64,000 nt of DNA, taken from positions 5,234,001 to 5,298,000 of the forward strand of contig NZ_CP119968.1 of the NCBI RefSeq assembly GCF_032163395.1, written 5' to 3'. How positions within the stretch are numbered: the first letter of the stretch is position 1; every line of letters starts with the position of its first letter. The notes under the pieces were generated by a model. It worked only from the letters and a program-made list of their open reading frames with translations. It was not told the origin of the DNA and did not search any database. This stretch comes from Gloeocapsopsis dulcis (GTDB lineage Bacteria; Cyanobacteriota; Cyanobacteriia; Cyanobacteriales; Chroococcidiopsidaceae). Positions 16,707 through 26,590 of the stretch are shown piece by piece. A program made the translations under genes and the position numbers.

Positions 16707-17720
16707 GTGATTAGAGTCGCGATCAACGGTTTTGGACGCATCGGGCGCAATTTTATGCGCTGCTGGGTAGGTCGAGAAAATAGCAACATCGATCTGGTCG
16801 CTATCAACGATACTTCCGACCCACGAACCAACGCTCACCTACTCAGGTATGACACCATGCTGGGGACGTTGAAAAATGCTGATATCAGCGCTGATGATAA
16901 TTCGATCATCGTTAATGGTAAGACCGTTAAATGTACATCAGATCGCAATCCAGAAAACTTGCCTTGGAAAGAATGGGAAATTGACCTGGTTATTGAATCA
17001 ACAGGTGTTTTTACCAGCAGAGAAGGGGCAACAAAGCATTTAAATGCTGGCGCTAAAAAAGTATTAATTACTGCTCCTGGCAAAAATGACGATGGTACAT
17101 TTGTATTTGGTGTAAATCATCACGACTACGACCACAATAAACACACCATTATCAGTAATGCGAGTTGTACTACCAACTGTCTTGCTCCCATTGCCAAAGT
17201 TCTCAACGAGAGATTTGGCATTATCAAAGGAACAATGACCACCACGCACAGCTACACTGGAGACCAGCGTTTACTTGATGCGAGTCACCGTGATGTGCGG
17301 CGGGCAAGAGCTGCAGCAATGAATATTGTACCCACTTCGACTGGGGCAGCTAAAGCAGTCGCGCTTGTCTTGCCAGATCTTAAGGGCAAGCTGAATGGAG
17401 TTGCGTTGCGCGTTCCTACTCCCAACGTATCCATGGTAGATTTTGTGATTCAGGTAGAGAAAGCAACCTTTGCTGAAGAAGTTAACCAAGCGCTCCTAGA
17501 TGCTTCAGAAAACTCACTCAAAGGTATTTTGGCATATAGTGACTTGCCACTCGTTTCCTCTGACTATCAAGGTCACGATGCTTCTTCTATCGTCGATGCA
17601 AGTTTGACTTTGGTTATGGGTGGTGACATGGTGAAAGTCATGGCTTGGTATGACAATGAATGGGGTTACAGTCAGCGTGTATTAGACTTGGCAGAACTTG
17701 TAGGTGAAAAGTGGAACTAA
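16707..17720 (+). CDS. gap2: Glyceraldehyde-3-phosphate dehydrogenase, Gap2 type
   Basis: A GTG start gives 337 residues, typical for the enzyme. The NAD(P)-binding motif [16 protein letters not shown] opens the protein; the catalytic cysteine lies in [15 protein letters not shown] near residue 154, and [24 protein letters not shown] follows. That last segment and the N-terminus favour the photosynthetic, dual NAD(P)H Gap2 (Calvin cycle and gluconeogenesis) over glycolytic Gap1. No CP12-binding extension is present, as usual in cyanobacteria. Confidence 0.93.
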   Translation: MIRVAINGFGRIGRNFMRCWVGRENSNIDLVAINDTSDPRTNAHLLRYDTMLGTLKNADISADDNSIIVNGKTVKCTSDRNPENLPWKEWEIDLVIESTGVFTSREGATKHLNAGAKKVLITAPGKNDDGTFVFGVNHHDYDHNKHTIISNASCTTNCLAPIAKVLNERFGIIKGTMTTTHSYTGDQRLLDASHRDVRRARAAAMNIVPTSTGAAKAVALVLPDLKGKLNGVALRVPTPNVSMVDFVIQVEKATFAEEVNQALLDASENSLKGILAYSDLPLVSSDYQGHDASSIVDASLTLVMGGDMVKVMAWYDNEWGYSQRVLDLAELVGEKWN

Positions 17721-17748
17721 GTGAAGTCAGGTATCTTGCTGAAGAAAC

Positions 17749-18780
17749 CTAAAAATGTTGAAATCCCCGATTGAGATTCAAAACTTCACCGGGGGTTTTT
17801 CCTGTGCGATCAGTCAAATAAACGCCAGGTTCCTCGATAATTTCACCAATAATAGCTGCTTGGTTGCCTAGGCGTTCTACTAACGCTTGAGCGATCGCTG
17901 GAGGTAGGCATAAGACTAACTCAAAATCTTCACCACCATACAACGCCCAATCTAATGCTTGTAGTGATGACCAATCTTTTAGTTCATCAGCTAAAGGAAT
18001 TTGACTGCGTTCAACTTTTGCTCCAACCTGGCTCATTTGACACAATTGTACTATTGCATCGGCTAAGCCATCACTACTGTCCATTCCTGCAACATGAATT
18101 TTGCATTCAGAATCGGTTTTAAGTTGAAATTGAGATATCACTTCCCACAAAATTGGTAGCACGTCTAATCGCGGTTGCGGACGTTGATGAGCTTGAATGA
18201 ACTTTTGCTGCGCACTGTTGCTGAAGCTTTGTCTTATTTCTGGCTGTAGCAACAACTCTAATCCAGCACGCGAAGCACCGTGAACTCCAGTCACAACTAT
18301 GGCATCTTCTACTTGAGCAGTAGAACGACGGATAATACGTTCAGGTTGAACTTCTCCAAATGCTGTAATTGATATTGTCATTACCGGAGAACGGCAGACA
18401 TCGCCTCCAATCACAAAAGTATCAAACGTTTGCAGGCATTGTGTTATTCCTTGATACAGTCGCTCAATCCAGTTGACTGGAGTATTGTTAGGAACTCCTA
18501 ACGCAACAGTGATGCCTAAAGGAGAAGCACCCATGGCGGCTAAGTCAGACAAATTCGCCGCAGCCGCACGCCAGCCAGCATCTTCAGGAGTGGTTGTGCG
18601 ATCGCTAAAATGGACTCCATCAACTAACATATCTGTCGTTACAACTAAAGTCCCTGATTGCGTTGTAATTACTGCGGCATCATCTCCCACAACTTCAGGT
18701 GGACAAAATTGCTGTAAGCGCTCTAACAACCCTTTTTCTCCGATATCTTTGACGAAAGTTGTCGGTTCAGGTTTTGACAT
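17749..18780 (-). CDS. thiL: Thiamine-monophosphate kinase ThiL
   Basis: This 343-residue protein has the PurM/ThiL fold: VVGDDAAVITTQSGTLVVTTDMLVDGVHF near the start, GWRAAAANLSDLAAMGASPLG, VIGGDVCRSPVMTISITAFGE, and SSDGLADAIVQLCQ. It phosphorylates thiamine monophosphate to thiamine diphosphate with ATP. The N-terminus FVKDIGEKGLLERLQQF is typical. Its start overlaps the end of ispD by 14 bases; both are read in reverse and so translationally coupled. Confidence 0.93.
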   Translation of the reverse strand: MSKPEPTTFVKDIGEKGLLERLQQFCPPEVVGDDAAVITTQSGTLVVTTDMLVDGVHFSDRTTTPEDAGWRAAAANLSDLAAMGASPLGITVALGVPNNTPVNWIERLYQGITQCLQTFDTFVIGGDVCRSPVMTISITAFGEVQPERIIRRSTAQVEDAIVVTGVHGASRAGLELLLQPEIRQSFSNSAQQKFIQAHQRPQPRLDVLPILWEVISQFQLKTDSECKIHVAGMDSSDGLADAIVQLCQMSQVGAKVERSQIPLADELKDWSSLQALDWALYGGEDFELVLCLPPAIAQALVERLGNQAAIIGEIIEEPGVYLTDRTGKTPGEVLNLNRGFQHF

Positions 18781-19465
18781 TTTGCTCTAGCCTTTGTTGC
18801 AGAATAAATTCTGCGATCGCTAAATCTACCGGAGTTGTCAGCTTTAAATTTGTTTCTTCGCCTTCTACAATTTTGACTGTGAGACCACACCTTTCAAACA
18901 AAGCAGCATCATCAGTAACTTCCCATCCTTGGCGGCGTGCGACTTCATGACATTGTTTTAGTTGTTCAACATCAAAGGCTTGGGGAGTTTGCGCCGCCCA
19001 CAGGTTACGCCTATCAGGTGTACTTTGAATAATGCCAGTACTGTCAACAACCTTAATCGTGTCTTTTACAGGTACAGCCGCAATTAAACCCGAACAGTGG
19101 CGAATTTCCTCTGCACAATAATCTAGCAATTCTGGCGTAGCAAGACACCTCGCACCATCATGAATCAGGACTTGTTTTGCTTCGTTTGGTAGTGCCTGCA
19201 AGCCATTGTAAACAGATTCTTGACGGGTAGCTCCCCCGACAATCAGTTGTATTGGTTTCGTGAGTGATAAAGCTGCTAAAGCTTCTTTAATATCTGACCA
19301 ATCTGAAGACTGTGCAATAATACCTACCCAGCTAATGTGTTGACTTGCTTCTACTGCAAGTAGCGTCCAGCTAATCAAAGATTGCGATCGCAAGGATAAA
19401 AGCAGTTTATTGCGATCGCTACCCATCCGACGTCCTATTCCAGCTGCTGGAATCAATAAATGCAC
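18767..19465 (-). CDS. ispD: 2-C-methyl-D-erythritol 4-phosphate cytidylyltransferase IspD
   Basis: This 232-residue protein begins HLLIPAAGIGRRMGSDRNKLL, the CTP-binding signature of IspD, with VHDGARC-like VLIHDGARCLATPELL and AAVPVKDTIKVVD, then TPDRRNLWAAQTPQAF and TDDAALFERCG. It couples MEP with CTP in the non-mevalonate pathway, which supplies all isoprenoids in cyanobacteria, including carotenoids acted on by CrtD. The stop overlaps thiL. Confidence 0.94.
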   Translation of the reverse strand: MHLLIPAAGIGRRMGSDRNKLLLSLRSQSLISWTLLAVEASQHISWVGIIAQSSDWSDIKEALAALSLTKPIQLIVGGATRQESVYNGLQALPNEAKQVLIHDGARCLATPELLDYCAEEIRHCSGLIAAVPVKDTIKVVDSTGIIQSTPDRRNLWAAQTPQAFDVEQLKQCHEVARRQGWEVTDDAALFERCGLTVKIVEGEETNLKLTTPVDLAIAEFILQQRLEQNVKT

Positions 19466-19971
19466 AATTTCCCTCTTGTCTTAGCGTGAAGTACCTGTCG
19501 CTAATGCTTCGCATATCGCGCAGGCTTCCAGTTTCATCTGCCATACCTAAAGCAAACGAATTTGCTTTGGACTTACATAGCATCCAGAGGTTTTGCTCAC
19601 CCATGTGGCACTGACTCTTGTATAGCTTTAGCTATACCCTGGCAGCCACCCACCTTCCGTAGGCAGTTTGATTTTTTTTACTGTCCACTAATCTTGTCTA
19701 CTTTCGTCAGACAGCGGATTTATGGCTTCCTAGGCTGCGAAGTGGACATTACCCGTTTCCTTACGCCCTAGCGAGTAACGCGACTATATGTATAATATCA
19801 TACTTCAGTCCAGAAGTAAAGATCTTGTCGGCGATTCATCCGCAGCGCCAAACTGCGTTATGGCGTGGGACTTCTCGCCGTTGAAGTTAATACTACTCAT
19901 CAAGTTGACTAAAAATGAATATTGCCAATAGAACTATTACTCTATTGGCAACACTAAATTCAAACAAAACT
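19466..19971. other. Intergenic region, no gene supported
   Basis: About 500 bases between ispD and the AGE-like gene. Short ORFs occur on both strands but none has coding character or a ribosome-binding site. It contains several small inverted words (for example TATAGCTTTAGCTATA near 19621) and looks like accumulated repeat debris. Confidence 0.4.
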
Positions 19972-21489
19972 TTACTGAACATTAGCAAACGTAATTTTAT
20001 GCTTTTTATGATTTGGAAAAGTATTCAAATTACTTATTTGCCGACTTTGGATTCTCCCTGAATAAAAATAAGGACGAATAGTTGCTGTAGATGGCTGTCC
20101 TTTATATGCATAGTGAAGCACCACTGGCTTATTTTGTAATGCTTGGGTTGTAATATAAGCAACTAAGGCTTGTTCTGTTGCATGATAACCATGATTCCAG
20201 GCATCTATTTTAGGACGCTGAACTCTCACCCCAGCAGCAGTCACTTCGGGATAAGTTTCATAATACTGGTAATCCACCATATTATTGAGCCAATATCCAT
20301 AGGTTTTTACTAAATATTGAGCTAAAGCAGGATTTCTAAGACTGAATGTCGCTGTCATTTGATTCATCTCGTTGTACATCCACGAGATTTTATTACCATT
20401 CCTACTTACAGAACCATTTGAATTTAGCAGTGTTGCCCAGGAGCCAGTATTACTAACATAAGCTTTTTGTAGGACTTTAGGACCTTGAATTTCAGCAAAA
20501 GACATTAAACTTGTATTATTAGTTAGTTTTCCTACTAGGTAGATAAACCAAAAAGTTTTACAAGTATGCCCCAAATCAACTTGTTGAAAACTTTCTCCTA
20601 CATTGCCTTCTCGCCAATACAAATTATGTTGCGGACTGTAGAACTTATCATTCATAATTTGCACAATACGCAGTGCATCTGCTTTCCATTGTGATTGCAG
20701 AGGCTCTGGCAATAAAGGAATGGTCAAAACCATGTATGTATTTAGTTGATCTAGTTGTGCTGTGAGATTTTTGATATCTGGTGTTTGGCTCCATTTTAGC
20801 ATTCCTAAATTAGGGTCGTAATAGTTATTAAATATATGATTCTTTAACTTGATAATATCTTGTAAGACTGCCTCGTCTCTTGTTAAATAATAATAAAATG
20901 ATAAGCCTAACCCAGCATATGCTAAATGCTGGGTATTTCTTTGAGCTTGTGCAGGTTTAGCAATTCCATTTTCCCAATAAGTTACTACGCTGCCATTACT
21001 TTCAAAAGCATTTTTCCTAATGTAATTTACTCCATTTCTAGCTAATTGAAGCATTCTTTCATTACCAGTTAGATGGTAAGCAACGCCATAGACATATGTT
21101 TGTCGAGACTTGGCTACAACGTATTCTTTATTAAGGTCATTTTTTACCCATGATGATGCATTTAAAATTTCTGGACAAGGTTTACTCGGATTCCAAAGCG
21201 AACCATTATTGCAGCGAAAAGTAGGAAAGTTGCCAACAGGATTGCCAAGGGCTGGTTGCATTGTCCAAAATGGCATAATCTCCTGGTTTACATGGCGTAG
21301 CCATCTTTGACCAGAAGGTAAGTTATTAATAATTCCTGGATTGAAGACTTCAAAATTTTTTACTTCATTCTTGGTAGTTTGTGCTTCTGGAGTAAATTCG
21401 ATAACTTGTGTAGCACTAACTTTTTGTGAGCCGATAAGCAAGCAACAAAGACTGAAAAGTGAAGATTTTAACAATAAATTACGTAGCAT
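19972..21489 (-). CDS. Secreted (alpha/alpha)6-barrel protein of the AGE/epimerase type
   Basis: This 505-residue protein has a signal peptide (LLLKSSLFSLCCLLIGSQKVSA, cut near residue 26). The body resembles N-acylglucosamine 2-epimerase/cellobiose epimerase barrels: YVYGVAYHLTGNERMLQLA, NTQHLAYAGLGLSFYYYL, QLDQLNTYMVLTIPLL, VDLGHTCKTFWFIYLV, and the late IDAWNHGYHATEQALVAYI. Histidines in these segments would line the active site. A periplasmic sugar isomerase or related hydrolase is plausible, but the reaction is unknown. The C-terminal 50 residues after the barrel are basic and unfamiliar. Confidence 0.65.
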   Translation of the reverse strand: MLRNLLLKSSLFSLCCLLIGSQKVSATQVIEFTPEAQTTKNEVKNFEVFNPGIINNLPSGQRWLRHVNQEIMPFWTMQPALGNPVGNFPTFRCNNGSLWNPSKPCPEILNASSWVKNDLNKEYVVAKSRQTYVYGVAYHLTGNERMLQLARNGVNYIRKNAFESNGSVVTYWENGIAKPAQAQRNTQHLAYAGLGLSFYYYLTRDEAVLQDIIKLKNHIFNNYYDPNLGMLKWSQTPDIKNLTAQLDQLNTYMVLTIPLLPEPLQSQWKADALRIVQIMNDKFYSPQHNLYWREGNVGESFQQVDLGHTCKTFWFIYLVGKLTNNTSLMSFAEIQGPKVLQKAYVSNTGSWATLLNSNGSVSRNGNKISWMYNEMNQMTATFSLRNPALAQYLVKTYGYWLNNMVDYQYYETYPEVTAAGVRVQRPKIDAWNHGYHATEQALVAYITTQALQNKPVVLHYAYKGQPSTATIRPYFYSGRIQSRQISNLNTFPNHKKHKITFANVQ

Positions 21490-22048
21490 GGCTATTTTCT
21501 TAAAGAATAACTATTAAAAATTAACCTATGAACATTAATTTTTTTGTTTTATTTAACTACAAATAAAGTTGCATTTTAATATGAACTTCCCTAGTTGGCA
21601 AACTTAAAAGATGTAACAGAAAATCTCACTAAATAAAATGTTTATAACAGCCATTAAAAAAAGGCAAATATGCAAGTTAAAAATTCACTTCTGCCAACCT
21701 TAAAGGCAAAACTAGATTTTCGTTAATTGAACATCAGTACCCTAAATTAGCGAAGGTTATTCATAGTAGAAAAGCTGTTACATCATTAAATATAGAAGCA
21801 AGAAACATTACCTTTTTAACTTGTAATAAAAATTTACTTTGGTTGCATAAAAAAACTCCAAAGTTTTACGAATTAATATATTATTAAAACTTTTACTAAT
21901 AAATTGAATTTACTGAAGCATCAATAGTGGCACTAGCAACGCACTTTGCGTCTTCAATATTACTGAAATGCGCTCAATACAGGCAGAAAAATGCTAACTT
22001 CAGTTAAGGGTAGTATTTATCTACCATCGGCAGTGGGATAAGTGTTCA
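21490..22048. other. AT-rich divergent intergenic region, nothing seen
   Basis: This 559-base spacer between the AGE-like gene and smpB is very AT-rich and must contain promoters for both. I see no ORF, tRNA-like fold or clear terminator in it. The length is notable in a window where most spacers are under 200 bases. Confidence 0.4.
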
Positions 22049-22513
22049 ATGAGTGACAACGACGGTTATAAAGTTATTAGCGAGAATCGACAGGCGCGTT
22101 TTCTTTATGAAATTCTAGAAACATATGAGGCAGGTATTCAACTAACGGGAACAGAAGTAAAGTCAGTCCGGCAAGGCAAAGTCAACCTGCAAGACGGTTA
22201 CGCTTTGATTCGTAATGGTGAAGCATGGTTAATAAATGTAAATATATCTCCTTATACAGGTAGTGGGCAGTATTTCAATCACGAACCTCGCCGGACACGC
22301 AAACTGTTGTTGCACAAAGAAGAAATTCGTAAGCTGATCGGAAAAGTAGAACAGCAAGGCTTAACTTTGGTTCCCTTAAAAATGTATCTAAAACGAGGCT
22401 TAGTCAAAGTTAGTATTGCGCTTGGTAAAGGGAAGAAACTTCACGATAAGCGAGAAGATTTAAAGCGCCGTCAAGATCAGCGAGATATCCAAAGAGCCAT
22501 GAAAAACTATTAA
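22049..22513 (+). CDS. smpB: SsrA-binding protein SmpB
   Basis: This 154-residue protein is a standard SmpB: VISENRQARFLYEILETYEAGIQLTGTEVKSVRQGKVNLQDGYA covers the N-terminal barrel, EPRRTRKLLLHKEEIRKLIGK follows, and the basic tail KGKKLHDKREDLKRRQDQRDIQRAMK enters the ribosomal decoding centre. It binds tmRNA to rescue stalled ribosomes. No tmRNA gene was recognised in the window. Confidence 0.96.
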   Translation: MSDNDGYKVISENRQARFLYEILETYEAGIQLTGTEVKSVRQGKVNLQDGYALIRNGEAWLINVNISPYTGSGQYFNHEPRRTRKLLLHKEEIRKLIGKVEQQGLTLVPLKMYLKRGLVKVSIALGKGKKLHDKREDLKRRQDQRDIQRAMKNY

Positions 22514-22672
22514 GATACCTCTTCTTGAGATAGAAATTGATGTAGCTTAATTTACGTAAGTATTTCTTCAGTAAGACTTTAGAGAACCAAAGTTTCTAGC
22601 TCAAGGGTGATTTTACTCAAGAACTCAATCGTTAAGGTAAGTATGAAGAGATGAGATAAGGAACTTGTGGCT

Positions 22673-23029
22673 ATGAAACATTCTCAAATATCCAAATTCT
22701 TGAGTGCTAGTGTGTTAGGTTTAAGCTTAGCAGCTTTACCTGCTGCACTTCCTGCATCAGCAACAGGAACTACTACCGCCCCAGGGACAACTACTACCGC
22801 CCCAGGGACAACTGGTACCACCACAGGGACAACTGGTACCACCCCAGAGACAACTACCACGACAGTTCAAGAAGACGACGGTTTTGACTGGGGTTGGTTA
22901 GGATTACTAGGTTTAATTGGTCTAGCTGGTTTATTGGGTCGTAACAAATCGGAACCTGCACGTTACCGCGATCCAGATACTGTAGGAACAACAGGGACAA
23001 CGACTTCTTCTACATATCGGGAGCCGTAA
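22673..23029 (+). CDS. WGxxGxxG family small secreted/membrane protein
   Basis: From the ATG at 22673 (a GTG lies two codons earlier) the protein has 118 residues. A signal peptide-like segment (ASVLGLSLAALPAALPASA) is followed by a low-complexity Thr/Gly/Pro repeat (TTTAPGTTTTAPGTTGTTTG) encoded by imperfect 18-base tandem repeats. The signature FDWGWLGLLGLIGLAGLLGR then defines the WGxxGxxG family, with a short polar tail. The function of the family is unknown. The Thr-rich repeat may vary in length between strains. Confidence 0.75.
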   Translation: MKHSQISKFLSASVLGLSLAALPAALPASATGTTTAPGTTTTAPGTTGTTTGTTGTTPETTTTTVQEDDGFDWGWLGLLGLIGLAGLLGRNKSEPARYRDPDTVGTTGTTTSSTYREP

Positions 23030-23129
23030 GAATTTTTAGCTCTCCCTTCATCTAGGTGCATTTAAGTAAAGTTTACTTACATAGAAGCGTTAATAATAAG
23101 CATTGGGGTAAACCAATATCACAAAATTA

Positions 23130-23164
23130 AAAGCCTTAAGCTTAAATGCCTAAGGCTTTGTTTT
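23130..23164 (+). terminator. Intrinsic terminator after the WGxxGxxG gene
   Basis: AAAGCCTTA (23130-23138) pairs with TAAGGCTTT (23151-23159), followed by GTTTTG. The stem is nine perfect base pairs. It lies between convergent genes and could serve both strands. Confidence 0.65.
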
Positions 23165-23190
23165 GTACCTACTTTTGACAATTGAATAAC

Positions 23191-24600
23191 TTAATACTGT
23201 TGCGTAGCTACTGCGGAATTGCCTGGGGTTGATTCTGAGACAGAGGCATTGAGATAACCAGCAATTAGTGCAACAGTTAACCACCATAATGTACTAACTT
23301 CAGGTCGATACCAAACAGTATCTACCGTGCCGTGAGCTAGCATACCTACTACTATTGCGATCGCTGCTATTAGCCAAAATCCTTCTCGGTGATTGTGCTG
23401 GCGTAACCTCTGTAACTGTGTTAATCCTTGGCTTAGCATCACGATTACTAACCAAACGAAACAGAACAAGCCAATTAAGCCTGTTTCTACAGCAATTTCT
23501 AGGAAAACTGAGTAGGCGCTCAAAGCAGTATACTTAGGCTGCTGGTAGAGTGGATAGATGCTGTTAAAGGCAGTATTGCCAGGACCAATGCCCAAAATTG
23601 GACGATCGCGAATCATGTCGATGACAGCTAGCCAAACATTGATGCGGAAGTTATTACTACTGTCATTTCGTCCTGCAAAGATACTTGATACGCGATCGCG
23701 TACTGGCTCAACAAATAATATTGCCAAAATTAAAACACTCAACATTCCTACCAACAAAATTGGCAATGACCAAGTACGCCAAAAAGTTGGTAGTTGTATA
23801 CTCAACCAATAAACCAGTAATACCAATAACGTTACAGCCAACGCAAGTAAACCAATCCAGCCACCACGACTAAAAGTTAAGATTAAGCACGTTGTATTGA
23901 CTAAAAGCATGGTTAGTGCTAATGCTTTAGGAATCCAGCCACGCCAGGCAAAAATTGCCATTGCACTAAATGCGATCGCTGGCAAAAGATATCCTGCAAG
24001 TAAATTAGGATTACCCAAGTAACTGTAAACACGGGTTGTTTTTGATAGAGGTGATTCAGGATCTACCCAAGTTGCTAGCGCAGTTGCTCCAAAAAACCAT
24101 TGTCGTAGCCCATAGACACTGACAACGAGTGCTACGTGCAAGTAGATGGTAATTATCCAAGAGCGAATTCGAGGAGAACGTAAAACTCTCGCAGCAAGGG
24201 CGAACATTAATAAGTACAACGTTAACTTTGTCCATCCCACAAAAGCTGCTGATTTCACAGGGGAAACTGCTGTTGCTACAGTAGCAATTCCCCAGTAGAG
24301 CAACACAAGTAAATGAACGGGAGTCAGCTTTGCTTGATCGCGGAGATCTGTTAAAGTGACCAATAGCCAAAATGCGCCACAAGCTGCCAAAAGTAAACCT
24401 ACCAGTGTGCTTGATACAAAAGGTGCTAAAACAAATATCAAGCAAAGAAGCACTGCTGCGATTTGATCTGCCCACTGAATCAGAAAGCTACTTTGTCGCC
24501 AAGAACGTAGTATCCCTACTATCGAGCGGTGTAAGTAACTTCCACTGCGCCAATCTTGCAACGGCACATGAGTGAGCGTAAATTGTTGCCATGCATTCAT
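23191..24600 (-). CDS. ictB: IctB, O-antigen-ligase-like polytopic membrane protein
   Basis: This 469-residue protein has roughly ten membrane segments and the Wzy/O-antigen ligase domain (LTFSRGGWIGLLALAVTLLVLLVY; RPILGIGPGNTAFNSIYPLYQ). The N-terminal SIVGILRSWRQSSFLIQWAD and the overall order match the conserved cyanobacterial IctB. IctB was first reported as involved in inorganic carbon accumulation; the domain instead suggests a role in glycan ligation, and its true activity is debated. It lies alone between convergent and tandem neighbours. Confidence 0.85.
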   Translation of the reverse strand: MNAWQQFTLTHVPLQDWRSGSYLHRSIVGILRSWRQSSFLIQWADQIAAVLLCLIFVLAPFVSSTLVGLLLAACGAFWLLVTLTDLRDQAKLTPVHLLVLLYWGIATVATAVSPVKSAAFVGWTKLTLYLLMFALAARVLRSPRIRSWIITIYLHVALVVSVYGLRQWFFGATALATWVDPESPLSKTTRVYSYLGNPNLLAGYLLPAIAFSAMAIFAWRGWIPKALALTMLLVNTTCLILTFSRGGWIGLLALAVTLLVLLVYWLSIQLPTFWRTWSLPILLVGMLSVLILAILFVEPVRDRVSSIFAGRNDSSNNFRINVWLAVIDMIRDRPILGIGPGNTAFNSIYPLYQQPKYTALSAYSVFLEIAVETGLIGLFCFVWLVIVMLSQGLTQLQRLRQHNHREGFWLIAAIAIVVGMLAHGTVDTVWYRPEVSTLWWLTVALIAGYLNASVSESTPGNSAVATQQY

Positions 24601-24815
24601 GATGAAATTATTAGGGTGTTAGAGTTCCTGTGTACTCATCAGCAAGTTTACCTGTCATGTTGCTTATTAGTAGCTCATTGTGGTTGAGCAAGAACTTACA
24701 GTGTAGTCGCCCGCTGAAAAAGATTTTCCGAATTACCAACAGTGAATGTTTTGCCTAGGAACAAAAGCTTTTTGTTATAGCTATCTTATCTACACACAAC
24801 ACCCCCAACCAGATG

Positions 24816-26399
24816 CTAGACGGTTTCCTCCGCAGGAACCGTAAGTTCAGGTAAAACAACTACATAACGATAGCCTGATTCTGGCGATCCTTGCAGATTT
24901 ATTCTTCCTCCATGTAATTTTGCCAGATCGCAGCTTAATAGCAAACGTAGACTATTGCTAGAGTGATAGATACTTTCTAGAGGATTGTGCTTGTGAAGTG
25001 CATGGCGAGAATCTTGCTGTGTTGTTTTTGGATGAGTAGTAGCAACATCTAACACTTGAGTGGCTGAGACAGGTAAAGCATTTACAGGCAATAATTCAGT
25101 TTGAAAACCATCGAGTGAAGCTACACTATCAAAAGGAAATGCCAATAGCTGGCACAGTAGTGGTTCTACCAAGGTTAAACCTTGTTCTAGCCAAGGGTGA
25201 GAAGCCCAGATAGCAAAGTGTAGCCCGTCACTTTTATGCGAAACATGGATATGAATCACACTGCCATTTGCAGCAATTTGAGTAATGTAAAAAATGAGCT
25301 GGTAGAGTAACTGCTTAACTTTATCTTTGTCTAAAACCCAAAGTCGGTTACATCTTGGTTCTAAAGAAAAATTAATCTGTTGCTCTCGCCGTTTGGCTGT
25401 TTCAGATAAAGCACTAATCACTTGCTGACACAACATTTCAATTTCCGCAGCAGTGAGATTAAGTGCTGTAAAGTTACTATCTAATGTTCCTAGCTCAGAA
25501 ATTTCATTAACGAGTGTTAATAAGTGACGTCCGCTATTCTCAATAATTTCTAGGTATTCTTTTTGCTTATTTGTAAGAGGACCATAAATTTCGCGGCTGA
25601 CAACACTAGCCATACCCAAAACCGAAGTTAAAGGCGTTCGTAATTCTTGAGTTAGTTGTGAGAGAAGTTCGACTTTGACTTGGTTGGTAGAAAGATATTC
25701 GCTGTTTTCTCGTGCCGGAGAAATTGTATGTGTTATTTTGTCCTCGTTATCGGTGGCAGTAGCAACAGGATTTGGAAGACTACTATGCAATGCGATGCCA
25801 GGAGTTTGTACGCTTAAAACAGAAGTCTCTGTTGGTGCTAGAGGAGAAGGCAGATAAGTACTATTAGAATTCATGCTTTTAAGGAGTTGCTGGCGCTCAA
25901 GTTCACTCATACTCCAGCAAGCCATGAGTTCTAAAAACTTCATGTCTCTGAGTGTAAAATTACGTGGTTTCAGTTCCATCACAGCGATCGCTCCTAAGCA
26001 TTGTCCTGATGTATTCATCAGTGGTGCTCCCATAAAGGCGCGGATACCATACTGCTGCACTAAGATACTGTTAGCAAATATTGGCTCTTTGAGGGTGTCA
26101 TCAATTGCTAAAATTTTATGATTTTCTACCACATGAGCTATAAAAGTATCTTGTCTTGGCAATTGACGCTCTTGGGCAATTTTACTTCTTAATCCGAGTC
26201 GCGCTAAACCTATGGCTGATTTAAACCAAAAATTATTTTGATTCAAAAAGCCAATAATACAAATTGGTACTTCTAAAAAATCGGCAGATGTTTGCGTAGC
26301 TGCATCAAAAATAGGAATTGTCTGAGCTTCTGACTCCAGATCTGAGAAGACTTTTAGATGCTGCTCTAGTTCCTGTGTTGTTTTTCTCTCAGGCTCCAC
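24816..26399 (-). CDS. GAF-domain histidine kinase-like protein lacking catalytic residues
   Basis: This 527-residue protein has an N-terminal GAF domain (about 25-170; IPIFDAATQTSADFLEVPICIIGFL, then GIRAFMGAPLMNTSGQCLGAIAVM) and a histidine-kinase-like half. The dimerisation segment reads LLSQLTQELRTPLTSVLGMA: Gln stands where the phosphoacceptor His of SHELRTPL should be. The ATPase half lacks a clear N-box (LLYQLIFYITQI) and DxGxG motif, though a late fragment LAKLHGGRINLQGSPESGYRYVVVLPE resembles the kinase end. It is probably a pseudokinase that senses a ligand and signals by binding. No response regulator is adjacent. Confidence 0.75.
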   Translation of the reverse strand: MEPERKTTQELEQHLKVFSDLESEAQTIPIFDAATQTSADFLEVPICIIGFLNQNNFWFKSAIGLARLGLRSKIAQERQLPRQDTFIAHVVENHKILAIDDTLKEPIFANSILVQQYGIRAFMGAPLMNTSGQCLGAIAVMELKPRNFTLRDMKFLELMACWSMSELERQQLLKSMNSNSTYLPSPLAPTETSVLSVQTPGIALHSSLPNPVATATDNEDKITHTISPARENSEYLSTNQVKVELLSQLTQELRTPLTSVLGMASVVSREIYGPLTNKQKEYLEIIENSGRHLLTLVNEISELGTLDSNFTALNLTAAEIEMLCQQVISALSETAKRREQQINFSLEPRCNRLWVLDKDKVKQLLYQLIFYITQIAANGSVIHIHVSHKSDGLHFAIWASHPWLEQGLTLVEPLLCQLLAFPFDSVASLDGFQTELLPVNALPVSATQVLDVATTHPKTTQQDSRHALHKHNPLESIYHSSNSLRLLLSCDLAKLHGGRINLQGSPESGYRYVVVLPELTVPAEETV

Positions 26400-26590
26400 T
26401 GTATATTACCCCTAGCTCAAATTGAACAAAATGCGCTTGATCTAACCCTAGTATTAGAGTTTCTACTTTCTTTAGGATTCCCCATCTGCAATCGAGATGA
26501 ACAATCTTTAAGAGAACGATTAGACAGAGGTTTGAAGTCTGAAAGAACGCCAAGAGCATCTTGATGTTTAGATCTTTTGGGTGATCAGCC

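Noticed and set aside
19419-19604. Reverse 61-codon ORF over the ispD start
   Set aside because: It overlaps the ispD start in another frame, has no ribosome-binding site and no recognisable family.
22780-22870. CRISPR-like short repeats
   Set aside because: The 18-base units are direct, contiguous and in frame within a protein gene, with no spacers.
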